Positions 1 through 8,498 of a stretch of DNA of 64,000 nt are shown in pieces. Both the position numbers and the translations under genes were made by a program. The notes beneath the pieces are model-generated. The model was not told where the DNA came from. It was given only the letters and a program-made list of their open reading frames with translations, and did no database searches. Positions within the stretch are counted from its first letter, which is position 1, and each line of letters begins with the position of its first letter. The stretch covers positions 1 to 64,000 of the forward strand of contig PLXE01000108.1 of assembly GCA_003151335.1 (NCBI GenBank), written 5' to 3'. The DNA is from Acidobacteriaceae bacterium (GTDB lineage Bacteria > Acidobacteriota > Terriglobia > Terriglobales > Acidobacteriaceae).

Positions 1-46
1 CTCTTGACACACCACAGCTAAAGCCGAAGAACTGACAGCAGCTCGC

Positions 47-66
47 GGCACGGCTGAAGCCGTGCC
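47..66. repeat. Palindromic intergenic repeat, T-GA-A centre
   Basis: A perfect 9-bp inverted repeat (GGCACGGCT / AGCCGTGCC) surrounds a 2-nt GA spacer and is followed by CTTTCAAA. The same layout, with a different stem, recurs at 3245-3264 and 24234-24398, and the CCCTTCA-type flank recurs near 36170 and 47280. It lies before the first gene, and the upstream neighbour is outside the window. Confidence 0.7.
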
Positions 67-167
67 CTTTCAAATCGTGAGATCCTCATGAACAATTCAG
101 CTTCCGCAGGTTGCACACTTGCTCGCTCAAACTGCATCATTTCTGTGCAGCGCAAACGAGGGACACA

Positions 168-1235
168 ATGGCCAAAGAGACTGTAGTTGACATCGAGGGA
201 AGGCACCTGAAGCTTTCGAACCTCAATAAGGTGTTGTATCCCGAAGCTGGATTCACCAAGGGGCAGGTGATCGATTATTACGTGCGCATCGCGCCGGCGC
301 TGCTGCCGCACTTGCGCGGGCGGCCGTTGACCATGAAGCGCTATCCCAACGGCGTGAGCGGTCCGTATTTTTATGAGAAGAACTGCCCGGAGCATCGTCC
401 CGAGTGGGTGCAGACCGCGCGTGTGTGGAGCGAAGGCAATCATAAGTGGATGAACTACTGCCTGGCCGAGGACCTGCCGACGTTGGTCTGGGCGGCCAAT
501 CTCGCCGATCTGGAACTGCACACCAGTTTGTCGCTCGGCAAAGACATTTTGCGGCCTACGTTTATTGTCTTCGATCTCGACCCCGGCCCGCCCGCCAACA
601 TTGTGCAGTGTTGCCAGGTCGGGCTGTGGGTGCGCGACATCTTCGCCAAACTACAGTTGCAAAGTTTCGCGAAGACTTCAGGATCGAAAGGCTTGCAGAT
701 TTACGTTCCTCTGAACACCGCCGTTACCTACGACCAGACCAAGCCCTTTGCGCATGAGCTGGCACGATTACTGGAGCGGCAGCATCCCAACCTGGTCGTC
801 TCCGACATGAAGAAAGCGCTGCGCACCGGCAAGGTGCTGGTGGATTGGAGCCAGAACGACGATCATAAGACCACGGTGTGCGTGTACTCGTTGCGCGCCA
901 AAGAACGGCCGACGGTTTCGACGCCAGTGAAGTGGGACGAAGTTGAGGCCTGCCTGAAGAAAGGCGATGCGAGTTTGCTGGTGTTCGAATCGGATGAAGT
1001 GTTGGCGCGAGCGAAGAAATACGGAGACCTGTTCGAGCCGGTGCTGAAGTTGAAACAAAGGATGCCGCTGGTGGAGGCGTTGCAGAAGTTAGAGGCGGGC
1101 GCGTCGGCGAAGCCCGAAGCGGCGCTGAAGCGCGCTGCGGCGCCCAGCGAGCCAAAGAAGAAAGCAACCACCCCACGCGCGAAGAGCAAAGCCGGCGCCG
1201 CCAAGAAGGCACCTCCGAGACGCAAACGCCTGTGA
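168..1235 (+). CDS. LigD-type DNA polymerase/primase domain protein, stand-alone
   Basis: Predicted archaeo-eukaryotic-primase polymerase of the LigD PolDom family, which fills and extends DNA ends during Ku-dependent end joining. The 355 residues carry the metal-binding DLDPG (about 136-140), SGSKG (171-175) and DWSQND (226-231), the usual PolDom active-site motifs. No ligase or nuclease domain follows, so this is the one-domain form; Ku and ligase are not in the window. The last 50 or so residues are rich in Lys, Ala and Pro, like histone H1, and probably bind DNA. The ATG at 168 has GAGGGA just upstream. A TTG at 111 is also in frame but would add an unconserved leader. A DUF72 gene follows after 16 nt. 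Confidence 0.9.
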   Translation: MAKETVVDIEGRHLKLSNLNKVLYPEAGFTKGQVIDYYVRIAPALLPHLRGRPLTMKRYPNGVSGPYFYEKNCPEHRPEWVQTARVWSEGNHKWMNYCLAEDLPTLVWAANLADLELHTSLSLGKDILRPTFIVFDLDPGPPANIVQCCQVGLWVRDIFAKLQLQSFAKTSGSKGLQIYVPLNTAVTYDQTKPFAHELARLLERQHPNLVVSDMKKALRTGKVLVDWSQNDDHKTTVCVYSLRAKERPTVSTPVKWDEVEACLKKGDASLLVFESDEVLARAKKYGDLFEPVLKLKQRMPLVEALQKLEAGASAKPEAALKRAAAPSEPKKKATTPRAKSKAGAAKKAPPRRKRL

Positions 1236-1251
1236 TATTGTTTCCAGCGCA

Positions 1252-2064
1252 ATGAGTCCAGCCAGCAGGAAGAAAAACGACGCTCCGGCTGCGGTAAAAG
1301 TAGTCAGCGCGGCGACTCCGGCTCCCGACGCCCCCAATCTCCCGCTCTACGTCGGCACCTCGGGGTGGGCATACACCATCTGGAAGCCCGACTTCTACCC
1401 GAAGGAAGTTTCGTCGAAAAACTTCTTGAAGTACTACGCGACGCAGCTCACCGCTGTGGAGGTGAACTACACCTTCCGGCGCCATTTGTCGGAGAAGGCC
1501 GCGACCGGATGGATGGCGGATGTCGGCCCCAACTTCCGTTTCGCGCTGAAGGCCAACCAGTACATCACCCACATTCGCCGCCTGCAGAACGTCGAAGAGG
1601 CAATACAGCGATTCCTTCCCACGCTGCAGCCGCTGGCCACGCAACTGGGGCCGGTGCTCTTCCAGTTGCCGCCAACCGCCAAGGCTGATGTGGCCGTGCT
1701 ACGCGATTTCCTGGCGCTGCTGCCGGCCAACTTCAAAGCCGCATTTGAGTTCCGTCACGCGTCGTGGTTCAGCGACGAGATTTATCAGGCCCTGCACGAC
1801 CGCAACGCGACGCTATGTGTCGCCGAAACCGAGAAGCTCACCACGCCCGAGGTCCGCACCGCCAGCTACATCTATTTTCGCTTCCGCCAGCCCAGCTATT
1901 CGGCCGACGATCTCAAGAAGTTGGTCGAGCGGGTGGGACGTTGTGTCGCCGATGGCCTGGAGACGTACGCGTTCTTCAAGCATGAGGAAGATCCGCGCAG
2001 CCCGCACAATGCGGTGGAGGTGTTGAGGAGCGTGCGGCAACAGGTCGGAAGCGGGGCGTTGTGA
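1252..2064 (+). CDS. DUF72 family protein (YecE-like)
   Basis: The 270-residue protein matches the DUF72/YecE family, a TIM-barrel-like fold of unknown biochemical role. Visible family features are the opening YVGTSGWAY (about 33-41), the FRFALKANQYITH segment, the LGPVLFQLPP stretch and the later FEFRHASW. The first 28 residues are a Lys/Ala/Pro-rich leader outside the domain. It starts 16 nt after the LigD-type polymerase gene on the same strand, and DUF72 genes are often found near DNA-repair genes in bacteria. No function beyond family membership can be read from the sequence. Confidence 0.85.
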   Translation: MSPASRKKNDAPAAVKVVSAATPAPDAPNLPLYVGTSGWAYTIWKPDFYPKEVSSKNFLKYYATQLTAVEVNYTFRRHLSEKAATGWMADVGPNFRFALKANQYITHIRRLQNVEEAIQRFLPTLQPLATQLGPVLFQLPPTAKADVAVLRDFLALLPANFKAAFEFRHASWFSDEIYQALHDRNATLCVAETEKLTTPEVRTASYIYFRFRQPSYSADDLKKLVERVGRCVADGLETYAFFKHEEDPRSPHNAVEVLRSVRQQVGSGAL

Positions 2065-2136
2065 GGGGGACATTTCGTCTCTACCCCATCGAAGAATATT
2101 CACCACCCTTCAGCTGCGCTCAGGGCAGGCTCCGAC

Positions 2137-2210
2137 ACGGAGATCACGGAGTTTTGTTTCTATAGACTCTTCTCTGTGTCCTCTGTGTCTCTGTGGTGAA
2201 TGATTTTCTT
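2137..2210. repeat. CACGGAG/CTCTGTG-type dispersed repeat
   Basis: This stretch pairs a short run of CACGGAG units with CTCTGTGTCCTCTGTGTC-type units and ends in GGTGAATGATTTTC. A near copy ending in the same GGTGAATGATTTTC lies at about 56305-56392, in front of hemD. Elements of this kind are widespread intergenic repeats in several phyla. Here it separates the DUF72 gene from the first recombinase gene. Confidence 0.6.
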
Positions 2211-2236
2211 CGTCCCGTACCTCGCTCGTTATTCCC

Positions 2237-3223
2237 GTGCGGCCCGCGCGCGTTCATACTCATCTCGTGCAGAGTGCCGATCCCAATCTGCGGCTGCTGA
2301 ATTCCTTTCTCGACTACCTCAAGGTGGAGAAGGGACTGGCGCCGTTGAGCGTGTCGGCCTATCGCTCCGATCTGGATCAGTACTCCGAGTTTCTGCTGAA
2401 GCGCAAGCGCGCGCTGCGCGAGGCGCGGCGGCAGGATGTGCGCGACTTTCTCAATGCGCTGCTCTCGAACGGCGTGGACGGGCGCAGTGTGGCGCGCAAG
2501 CTTTCTGCGCTGCGGCACTTTTACAAGTACCTGCTGCTCGACCGCTACATCACCGCCGACCCCACACTGAACATTGATTCGCCGCGGCAGTGGAAGGTGT
2601 TGCCGAAATCGCTGGCTACCGATGAGGTCGAGAGCGTGCTGCAAGGGCCGCCGCGAGCCAAGGACGATCGCAGGTCGCAAGCGCTTACCGGCCGCGATCG
2701 GGCAATGCTGGAAGTTTTCTATGCCGGCGCGCTGCGGGTCTCCGAGGTCATCAACCTAAAGCTCGAAGACCTGAAGCTGGAGTTGGGATACGTCCTGGTG
2801 CGGGGCAAAGGTGACAAGGAGCGCATTGTTCCGCTGGGTCATGCTGCGCAGCAAATGGTGCAGCAATATTTGCAGCATTCGCGTCCGGTGTTGGCGACCG
2901 AAAAGTCGTCTCCGTTCCTGTTCATCGCGCGCGGGGCGCGGCCCATCACGCGGCAGCGCGTGTGGCAGGTGGTGAATGACGCGTCCGCCCAATCGGTGCG
3001 TCATGCCAGCCCGCACATGCTGCGCCACAGTTGCGCCACCCACATGGTGGAAAACGGCGCTGATTTGCGCACGGTGCAGACCATCCTCGGGCACGCCGAC
3101 ATTTCGACCACACAGGTTTATACGCATCTCGCGCTCGACCGGCTGAATCGGGTTTACAAGGAGCATCATCCGCGGGGCAAACGGCGAACGGGTTCCCCGC
3201 CGACTAAAGTCGGCTCGGGATGA
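2237..3223 (+). CDS. xerD: Tyrosine recombinase XerD-like
   Basis: Site-specific recombinase of the XerC/XerD family, which resolves chromosome dimers at dif. The 328 residues show the SAM-like N-terminal core-binding domain and a phage-integrase catalytic domain. The first catalytic Arg is in GALRVSEV, the His-x-x-Arg box is HMLRHSCATHM, and LGHADISTTQVYTH holds the last His and the nucleophilic Tyr. The start is uncertain: GTG at 2237 follows a dispersed repeat, and GTG at 2267 would remove ten weakly conserved residues. A second xer gene begins 6-54 nt downstream on the same strand. XerC and XerD are hard to tell apart by eye, so the letters are provisional. Confidence 0.85.
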   Translation: MRPARVHTHLVQSADPNLRLLNSFLDYLKVEKGLAPLSVSAYRSDLDQYSEFLLKRKRALREARRQDVRDFLNALLSNGVDGRSVARKLSALRHFYKYLLLDRYITADPTLNIDSPRQWKVLPKSLATDEVESVLQGPPRAKDDRRSQALTGRDRAMLEVFYAGALRVSEVINLKLEDLKLELGYVLVRGKGDKERIVPLGHAAQQMVQQYLQHSRPVLATEKSSPFLFIARGARPITRQRVWQVVNDASAQSVRHASPHMLRHSCATHMVENGADLRTVQTILGHADISTTQVYTHLALDRLNRVYKEHHPRGKRRTGSPPTKVGSG

Positions 3224-3244
3224 GAAAAAATGAAGAGACGTAAC

Positions 3245-3264
3245 GGCGCACCTAAAGGTGCGCC
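3245..3264. repeat. Palindromic repeat between the two xer genes
   Basis: A perfect 9-bp inverted repeat (GGCGCACCT / AGGTGCGCC) with an AA spacer is followed by CCTTCAAGG. It lies inside the longest possible frame of the second xer gene, which argues for the later ATG at 3278. Related single arms occur near 36170 and 47283. Confidence 0.75.
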
Positions 3265-3277
3265 CCTTCAAGGCACG

Positions 3278-4204
3278 ATGAGGAAGCGCGCAGCAACCAT
3301 CGTCGAGAAAGCTGTGGCGCAATTCCTTCGTTCGCTGCAGGAGCGCAATGCTTCGCCGCACACCATCAAGGCGTACCGCACGGATTTGGCGCAGTTCGCG
3401 GACTACGTTGGCCCGCAGAGCTGGCGCGACATCGACCATGTGCTGATTCGCGGCTATCTCTCCAGCCTCTACCAACGTGGGTTGAGCAAGACGTCGGTGG
3501 CGCGCGCCCTGGCGGCGTTGCGGTCGCTGTACAAGTGGCTGGCGCAGGAAGGCGAGGTTGAGCAGAATCCGGCGGCACTGGTGGCTACGCCAAGGCTGCC
3601 GAAAAAACTGCCCCGCGTGCCCACCATCGAGGAGGTCAACACCGTCCTCGATGCGGCCATGCCCGAGTGTTCGGCGTTCACGGAACGCGACCAGGTGATT
3701 CTGGAATTGCTTTACGGCTGCGGCATCCGCAACTCGGAGCTGATCGGCATCAACGTTGACGATATCCGTTGGTCCAACGAACTCATCTTGGTGCGAGGCA
3801 AGGGCCGTAAGGAACGATTTGTCCCGTTCGGCGATTCGGCAAAGGCGGCGGTGCAAGCCTATCTACCGGCGCGCCAGCGAGTGCTGGGCGAAACCAAGCG
3901 CACGACCGAGCGAGCGGTGCTGATCAACCTGCGCGGCACGCGGCTAACCACCCGCAGCGTAGGCCGCATCGTGAAGCAGATCGCGGTGGCACGCGGACTC
4001 TCGCCCGACGTGCATCCGCACACGCTGCGCCATGCCTTCGGCACGCACATGCTGGAGGAAGGCGCCGACCTGCGCGCCATCCAGGAGATGCTTGGCCATG
4101 AACGGCTCTCGACCACCCAGCGCTACACGCAGCTCACCGTCAAACACGTGATGGAGGTTTACGACAGGACCCATCCACATGCGAAAGGGGAGCGGGGAGG
4201 GTAA
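3278..4204 (+). CDS. xerC: Tyrosine recombinase XerC-like
   Basis: Second Xer-family recombinase, expected to act with the upstream protein on dif. The 308 residues include the N-terminal core-binding domain and a catalytic domain with [10 protein letters not shown] (first Arg), [21 protein letters not shown] (His-x-x-Arg) and [14 protein letters not shown] (last His and catalytic Tyr). An in-frame ATG at 3230 would add 16 residues encoded by the palindromic repeat, so the ATG at 3278 is preferred. Its 3' end is 54 nt from dnaX. The two xer genes are clearly diverged from each other, consistent with a XerC plus XerD pair and not a recent duplication. Confidence 0.85.
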   Translation: MRKRAATIVEKAVAQFLRSLQERNASPHTIKAYRTDLAQFADYVGPQSWRDIDHVLIRGYLSSLYQRGLSKTSVARALAALRSLYKWLAQEGEVEQNPAALVATPRLPKKLPRVPTIEEVNTVLDAAMPECSAFTERDQVILELLYGCGIRNSELIGINVDDIRWSNELILVRGKGRKERFVPFGDSAKAAVQAYLPARQRVLGETKRTTERAVLINLRGTRLTTRSVGRIVKQIAVARGLSPDVHPHTLRHAFGTHMLEEGADLRAIQEMLGHERLSTTQRYTQLTVKHVMEVYDRTHPHAKGERGG

Positions 4205-4236
4205 AAGGCGCCGCTCTACCCGTGCTCGCCGGACTG

Positions 4237-4242
4237 TATAAT
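4237..4242 (+). promoter_or_regulatory. Candidate -10 box for dnaX
   Basis: A perfect TATAAT lies 17 nt before the dnaX start codon. The -35 region at about 4214-4219 is weak. A transcript from here would have a leader of only about ten bases. Confidence 0.4.
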
Positions 4243-4258
4243 CAACTTTTCCCCTCCC

Positions 4259-6160
4259 ATGAGTTATCAGGTTCTGGCGCGCAAATACCGTCCTCAAAAG
4301 TTCTCCGAGGTGATCGGGCAGGAGCATGTCACCCGCACACTGAAGAATGCCATCGCGCAGGGACGCGTCGCCCACGGCTACATCTTCAGCGGCCATCGCG
4401 GCATCGGCAAGACGACCATCGCGCGCATTCTGGCGATGGCGCTGAATTGCCAGTCGCAGGACCATCCCGTGCCCGAGCCGTGCGGAGTTTGCGATTCGTG
4501 TGTCGAGATCCGCGCCGGCAACGCGGTGGACGTGATCGAGATCGACGCGGCCACCAACCGTGGCATCGATGAGATTCGCGAGTTGCGCGAGGCCGCGCGC
4601 TATCGTCCGGCGCGCGACCGCTTCAAGATTTACATTCTCGACGAGGCGCACCAGATCACCGACGCCGCCTTCAACGCGCTGCTGAAAACGCTGGAAGAGC
4701 CGCCCGGCCATATCGTCTTCATGATGGCGACCACCCAGCCGGAAGACATTCCGCAGACCATCCGCTCGCGCTGCCAGCACTTCAGCTTTCACGCCGTGCG
4801 CTTCGACGACATCGTGCAGCAACTGCGCGATATCGCCAAGCAGGAGGGCATTGCGTACGACGAGAACGCGCTGGCCATGCTGGCGGAGGTGGGCGACGGT
4901 TCCATGCGCGACGCACTCAGCATTATGGACCAGGCCATCGCCTGCTGCGGCACCACGCTGAGCGGGGAGGTGGTGCGCGGGCTGGTGGGAACGGTTTCTG
5001 CCGACGTGCTGGAAGACGTGATGGACGCAGTGGCGCGCAATTCCAGCGCGGACGTGTTGCGGGCCATCGACCGCCTGCTGGTGGAAGGACAGAGCGCGCA
5101 GCACTTTGCGCGGCAGATGCTGCGCTTCCTGCGGAACGTGATGGTGGCCAAAGTGGCGGGGAGCGATTCGCCGGTGCTGCAGATTTCCTCTGATGAACGC
5201 GCCCGGGTGGCGCGCGTGGCGGAACGCTTCAGCGAGGAAGACCTGGCGCGCTTCATGCAGATCATGCTGCGCACGCACAGCGATCTGGGTTACAAGCAGG
5301 AGCAGCGCTTTCATCTGGAGTTGGGCCTGTTGAAGCTGGTGCATGCCCAACGATTGTTGCCGCTGGAAGAGTTGCTCAGTGGGGAAGCGGGGAAGACGGG
5401 TACGGCAGGTTCGTCGTCGCGAACCGGAGGCGCAGGCGCACGGCCGACAGGTCCTGCGGCGGCACGACCGAGTGGCACGTCTCGGGCGACGAGCGAGTTG
5501 GAGCCGCAATCGTCGCGCGAGCCGGCGGCATCGCTGTTCACGCGGCCTTCTCCCTTCGAGGCAGACCGCAAACGCAAGAGCGAACCCAAAGCTGAAACCC
5601 AGGCCGACTTCGCCAAGCAGGCGGCTGCTTCGGTCCCGGTTCCGAGATCGAACGCACAGGCAGAGCCGGAGATCGCAAACGGAAATACATCGGCTGCGAT
5701 GGAAGCTGGTGTCGCGACAGCCGTCGCCCTCGAGCCTGATCCGAGTCCGCAACCAAAGAGCAGCGAGATCACAGTGGAGGCGGCGCGCGAGGCGGTGCTG
5801 GCAGCGCTGGAAGATGCTGGGCAGCAGATGTTGGCGCACAACCTGGAAGAAGCCGAGTGGTCGCTGCGCGGCATGGAGGTCACGGTGAAGGTCGCCATGT
5901 CGCAGGTGCTGATCGATGTGGCGCTGGGGCCGGAACCGAAGCGCGTGATTCAAGCCGCGCTGAGCAAGGCCACGGGCAGGCCGCTGAAGTTCAAGATGGT
6001 GAGCGGCGGCGCGCAGATCGCGTCGAAGCCGTCGGCGGTGCGTCCAAGCAACGGCGCGGGGGCGCGCAGCCGGGCGGCTGCCGATCCCATCGTGCAGCGC
6101 ATGCAGGAAAAGTTTGGCGCTGAGATTCGTACCGTGATCGACAACAAAGATCGCGGGTAA
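4259..6160 (+). CDS. dnaX: DNA polymerase III subunit gamma/tau
   Basis: Clamp-loader ATPase of the replisome, 633 residues. The N-terminal AAA+ module has the typical opening MSYQVLARKYRPQ, a Walker A loop SGHRGIGKTT (44-53), four zinc-ligand cysteines (64, 75, 78, 81), Walker B ILDEAH (126-131) and the SRC motif (170-172). Domain III ends near residue 375. A Pro/Ala/Ser-rich linker and a tau-like C-terminal region follow; whether a shorter gamma form is made cannot be seen here. The Walker A carries His-Arg-Gly-Ile where many orthologues have Pro/Thr-Arg-Gly-Val, a mild variant. It forms the usual dnaX-ybaB-recR group with the next two genes. Confidence 0.97.
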   Translation: MSYQVLARKYRPQKFSEVIGQEHVTRTLKNAIAQGRVAHGYIFSGHRGIGKTTIARILAMALNCQSQDHPVPEPCGVCDSCVEIRAGNAVDVIEIDAATNRGIDEIRELREAARYRPARDRFKIYILDEAHQITDAAFNALLKTLEEPPGHIVFMMATTQPEDIPQTIRSRCQHFSFHAVRFDDIVQQLRDIAKQEGIAYDENALAMLAEVGDGSMRDALSIMDQAIACCGTTLSGEVVRGLVGTVSADVLEDVMDAVARNSSADVLRAIDRLLVEGQSAQHFARQMLRFLRNVMVAKVAGSDSPVLQISSDERARVARVAERFSEEDLARFMQIMLRTHSDLGYKQEQRFHLELGLLKLVHAQRLLPLEELLSGEAGKTGTAGSSSRTGGAGARPTGPAAARPSGTSRATSELEPQSSREPAASLFTRPSPFEADRKRKSEPKAETQADFAKQAAASVPVPRSNAQAEPEIANGNTSAAMEAGVATAVALEPDPSPQPKSSEITVEAAREAVLAALEDAGQQMLAHNLEEAEWSLRGMEVTVKVAMSQVLIDVALGPEPKRVIQAALSKATGRPLKFKMVSGGAQIASKPSAVRPSNGAGARSRAAADPIVQRMQEKFGAEIRTVIDNKDRG

Positions 6161-6174
6161 GATTGGGAGAATTC

Positions 6175-6480
6175 ATGGGCGGATTTAATTTGCAGGAAAT
6201 GCTGGCGCAGGCGCGGGAGCAGGCGGAGAAGCTGCAAGAAAAAATGCAGCATGTCACGGTCGAAGCGTCGTCGGGCGGTGGCAGCGTGACCGTGAAGATG
6301 AACGGTCAGAAACAATTGCTGAGCGTCGCTATTGAACCCGAGGTGGTGAAATCGGGCGACATCGAGATGCTGCAGGACCTGGTGACCGCCGCGGTGAACG
6401 AGGCGTCGCGTAAAGTGGATGACGCGATGAAGTCCAGTCTGGGCGGGATGTTCGGCGGCATGGGCCTGCCGGGAATGTGA
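6175..6480 (+). CDS. ybaB: YbaB/EbfC family nucleoid-associated protein
   Basis: A small dimeric DNA-binding protein of 101 residues. The N-terminal amphipathic helix ([19 protein letters not shown]) and the motif [16 protein letters not shown] are typical of the YbaB/EbfC family. The ATG at 6175 has GGGAGA seven bases upstream; a TTG at 6163 is in frame but less likely. The C-terminus is Gly/Met-rich ([12 protein letters not shown]), as is common in this family. It lies 14 nt after dnaX and 13 nt before recR, a conserved order that supports both its identity and joint transcription. Confidence 0.93.
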   Translation: MGGFNLQEMLAQAREQAEKLQEKMQHVTVEASSGGGSVTVKMNGQKQLLSVAIEPEVVKSGDIEMLQDLVTAAVNEASRKVDDAMKSSLGGMFGGMGLPGM

Positions 6481-6493
6481 GTGGGGGAACAGG

Positions 6494-7093
6494 GTGTCAA
6501 GATTTGCCGAGCCCATGGCTCGACTGATTGAAGAGTTGAAGAAGCTGCCCGGTGTGGGCGGCAAGAGCGCGCAGCGATTCGCGTTTTATATCCTGCGCTC
6601 CAGCGATGAAGACGCGCAGTTGCTGGCGGAGGCGATTCGCGAGGTGAAGGCCAGCCTGCGCCTGTGCTCGGTCTGCAACAACATCACCGACGTCGATCCC
6701 TGCACCTATTGCACCAGCGCCACGCGTAACCTGCGGCTGGTTTGCGTGGTCGAGGAGCCGACCAACATCGCCGCCATTGAGAAGACACGGCACTACAACG
6801 GCGTCTATCACGTGCTGCACGGCGCGCTGTCCCCGCTGCACGGCGTTGGCCCGGATCAGTTGCGCATCAGCAACCTGGTGAAGCGAGTGGAGTCGGGAGA
6901 GGTGGACGAGTTGATCGTGGCGACCAATCCCACGGTCGAAGGCGAAGCCACGGCCACTTATCTTTCGCGATTGTTCAAGTCGGCGTCGGTAAAGGTCACC
7001 CGCATCGCCACCGGCGTTCCCGTCGGCAGCGACATCGAGTACGCCGACGAAGTCACCATGCAGAAGGCGATGGAGGGGCGGAGAGAGTTGTAG
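6494..7093 (+). CDS. recR: Recombination mediator RecR
   Basis: RecR helps load RecA on gapped DNA through the RecFOR pathway. At 199 residues it has the normal length. It shows the N-terminal helix-hairpin-helix [12 protein letters not shown] (17-28), the zinc finger with cysteines 58, 61, 70 and 73, and a Toprim domain beginning LVCVVEEP and continuing to the [12 protein letters not shown] segment. The start is GTG at 6494, with GGGG upstream. It is the last gene of the dnaX-ybaB-recR group; a repeat-bearing gap of about 160 bp separates it from the next, convergent gene. Confidence 0.96.
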   Translation: MSRFAEPMARLIEELKKLPGVGGKSAQRFAFYILRSSDEDAQLLAEAIREVKASLRLCSVCNNITDVDPCTYCTSATRNLRLVCVVEEPTNIAAIEKTRHYNGVYHVLHGALSPLHGVGPDQLRISNLVKRVESGEVDELIVATNPTVEGEATATYLSRLFKSASVKVTRIATGVPVGSDIEYADEVTMQKAMEGRREL

Positions 7094-7166
7094 GGGCCGC
7101 GTTTCGCTCTTCGCTATTCGCTCAGAGAAAGAATGCCTGTGCTTCCGGATGTTCTGGCAGGAATAG

Positions 7167-7220
7167 GGGTCCTTCGACTGCGTTCGGTCGTCGCGGCGAC
7201 CTCCTCGCTCAGGATGACAC
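7167..7220. repeat. Dispersed repeat ending in CTCAGGATGACA
   Basis: This begins GGTCCTTCGACTGCG and ends CTCGCTCAGGATGACAC. Related stretches ending in GGGATGACAA or ATGACAAT occur at about 36076-36120, 51915-51993 and 60112-60160. It occupies the gap between the convergent recR and SRPBCC genes. Confidence 0.55.
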
Positions 7221-7251
7221 CTAATACTTGCAGCTTCCTCACAGCCGAATG

Positions 7252-7728
7252 TTATTTCTGCTGGCCCGCCGTACGAAGTTTGGCGAAGTAGCTGTTGATT
7301 GCGTCGCTCCACTCCTTGGCTGCTACTGCATCCTCGTTTGCGAAAACCTGGACATGCTCGTTCGCCTCGGGCACGAGCGCGGTGCGTTCATAGACGACGG
7401 TGACTGCGGTCTTCTGCCCGCCCTCTCGCGTCAGGTGAATATCGATCAGCGTCGTCATGGCGTCGTTCAGCACGTAGGCGTACTGGATGTGTCCAGCCGC
7501 CAGATCGAACGCGGTATTCACCCAGACGCTGGTGAATTGTCCCTTCGGAACTTTGAACACGATGCCCGGCTGATCGCGCGCAGGGATGGGATAGATGAAT
7601 TGCGGATTCCAGTCCGGCGCCCATTTGCGCTCCTCGTCGGCGCCAAACAGCGGTGCGACTTGATCGAAGGGCGCGTCAACCGTGAAGCTGAATTCGGTGC
7701 GCGTGTGGAGGGGAGGATCGGCAGAAAT
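7252..7728 (-). CDS. SRPBCC (START-like) domain protein, probable AUU start
   Basis: The frame encodes a Bet v1/START-like fold of about 158 residues, a family that binds hydrophobic ligands. The N-terminal RTEFSFTVDAPFDQVAPLFG is characteristic, and the later region includes YAYVLNDAMTTLIDIHLTREG. The frame opens after a stop at 7741-7743 and has no ATG, GTG or TTG before GTG at 7560, which would delete a third of the fold. The first usable codon is ATT at 7728, preceded by GAGGG at seven bases, just past the stop of the response-regulator gene. Translational coupling with that gene is likely. A sequencing error near the start is the other explanation. Confidence 0.7.
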   Translation of the reverse strand: MSADPPLHTRTEFSFTVDAPFDQVAPLFGADEERKWAPDWNPQFIYPIPARDQPGIVFKVPKGQFTSVWVNTAFDLAAGHIQYAYVLNDAMTTLIDIHLTREGGQKTAVTVVYERTALVPEANEHVQVFANEDAVAAKEWSDAINSYFAKLRTAGQQK

Positions 7729-7732
7729 TGTT

Positions 7733-8101
7733 CTACCCTCTCAATTTGGCCAGCAGGTCAGAGGGGTGGACGGGCTTGCCGAGGATTTCGAACTCGTGCC
7801 CCTGGGCACGGGCATTTTCCAGCAGGTCGGCGGTGGCCGCTTGTCCTGAGAAAAGCAAAATCTTGCAGTTCGGCAAAAAGCCGCGGATGCTGATAGCCGC
7901 CTGGATGCCGTCCATGTCGGGCATGATCACGTCGCTGATAATAAGGTCGGGCTGCAGCGACCTGGCGCTTTCCACCGCCGCAGTTCCGGTGTAAACCGCC
8001 GAAGCTTCGTAGCCATTGAGATCAAGAATCTTGGCCAGAGTGTCGGCAATGACTTGCTCATCGTCAACCACCAGAACTCTGCGTCTTGTAACCACGTCCA
8101 T
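7733..8101 (-). CDS. Stand-alone response regulator receiver protein
   Basis: A 122-residue CheY-like receiver with no output domain. The acidic pair is in VLVVDDEQ, the phosphoacceptor Asp in DLIISDVIMPDMDG, the conserved Ser/Thr in ILLFSG, and the Lys in LGKPVHPSDLL. It likely acts through protein partners; no histidine kinase is in the window. The ATG at 8101 has AAGGAG eight bases upstream. Its TAG overlaps the probable ribosome site of the SRPBCC gene, so the two form one minus-strand unit. Confidence 0.93.
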   Translation of the reverse strand: MDVVTRRRVLVVDDEQVIADTLAKILDLNGYEASAVYTGTAAVESARSLQPDLIISDVIMPDMDGIQAAISIRGFLPNCKILLFSGQAATADLLENARAQGHEFEILGKPVHPSDLLAKLRG

Positions 8102-8498
8102 GCACGCGCTCCTTGCAAGACTCTAGCGAAGCCGGGTTCCGATTGTAGTGGAGACTTCAAGCCGTCCAGAATTCACGTATTGGATGAATAAATTACCTTG
8201 TGCGCACCATGACCGGGCCGAATTTTCTCGGTTTGGGGGCTTTGCCAGCGTAACTAGAAAGGTAACAGCAACTGGGTTGCCAAACAGCACCGCCCACAGA
8301 TGTATCGAGGCGGTCAATCGGGATGACAGGCCTAAAGCGCTTAACGGAGTGGTGACCACGATGTGCGCTAGCTCACAACAGGGGAGTGATTAGTATCACC
8401 GCCTGGATGGTCGAGGAATTTGTACATTGGGTGTGGCGGAACAACCGCCGGGCTGTCGCGATGAGGGTGGCAGCAATACCAAATCGGAGATCGCAATC
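8102..8498. other. Intergenic region between divergent genes, no gene seen
   Basis: This lies between the minus-strand response regulator and the plus-strand ferredoxin, so it should hold promoters for both. Possible frames of up to about 80 codons have no ribosome site or recognisable sequence. I see no clear -35/-10 pair and no palindrome of note. Confidence 0.6.

Noticed and set aside
982-994. GTTCGAATC-like string resembling a tRNA T-loop
   Set aside because: It lies within the LigD-type polymerase coding sequence and no acceptor stem or anticodon arm can be drawn around it.
4204-4258. Signal recognition particle RNA gene next to dnaX, as in some bacteria
   Set aside because: Only about 55 bp are available and no SRP helix motif is present.
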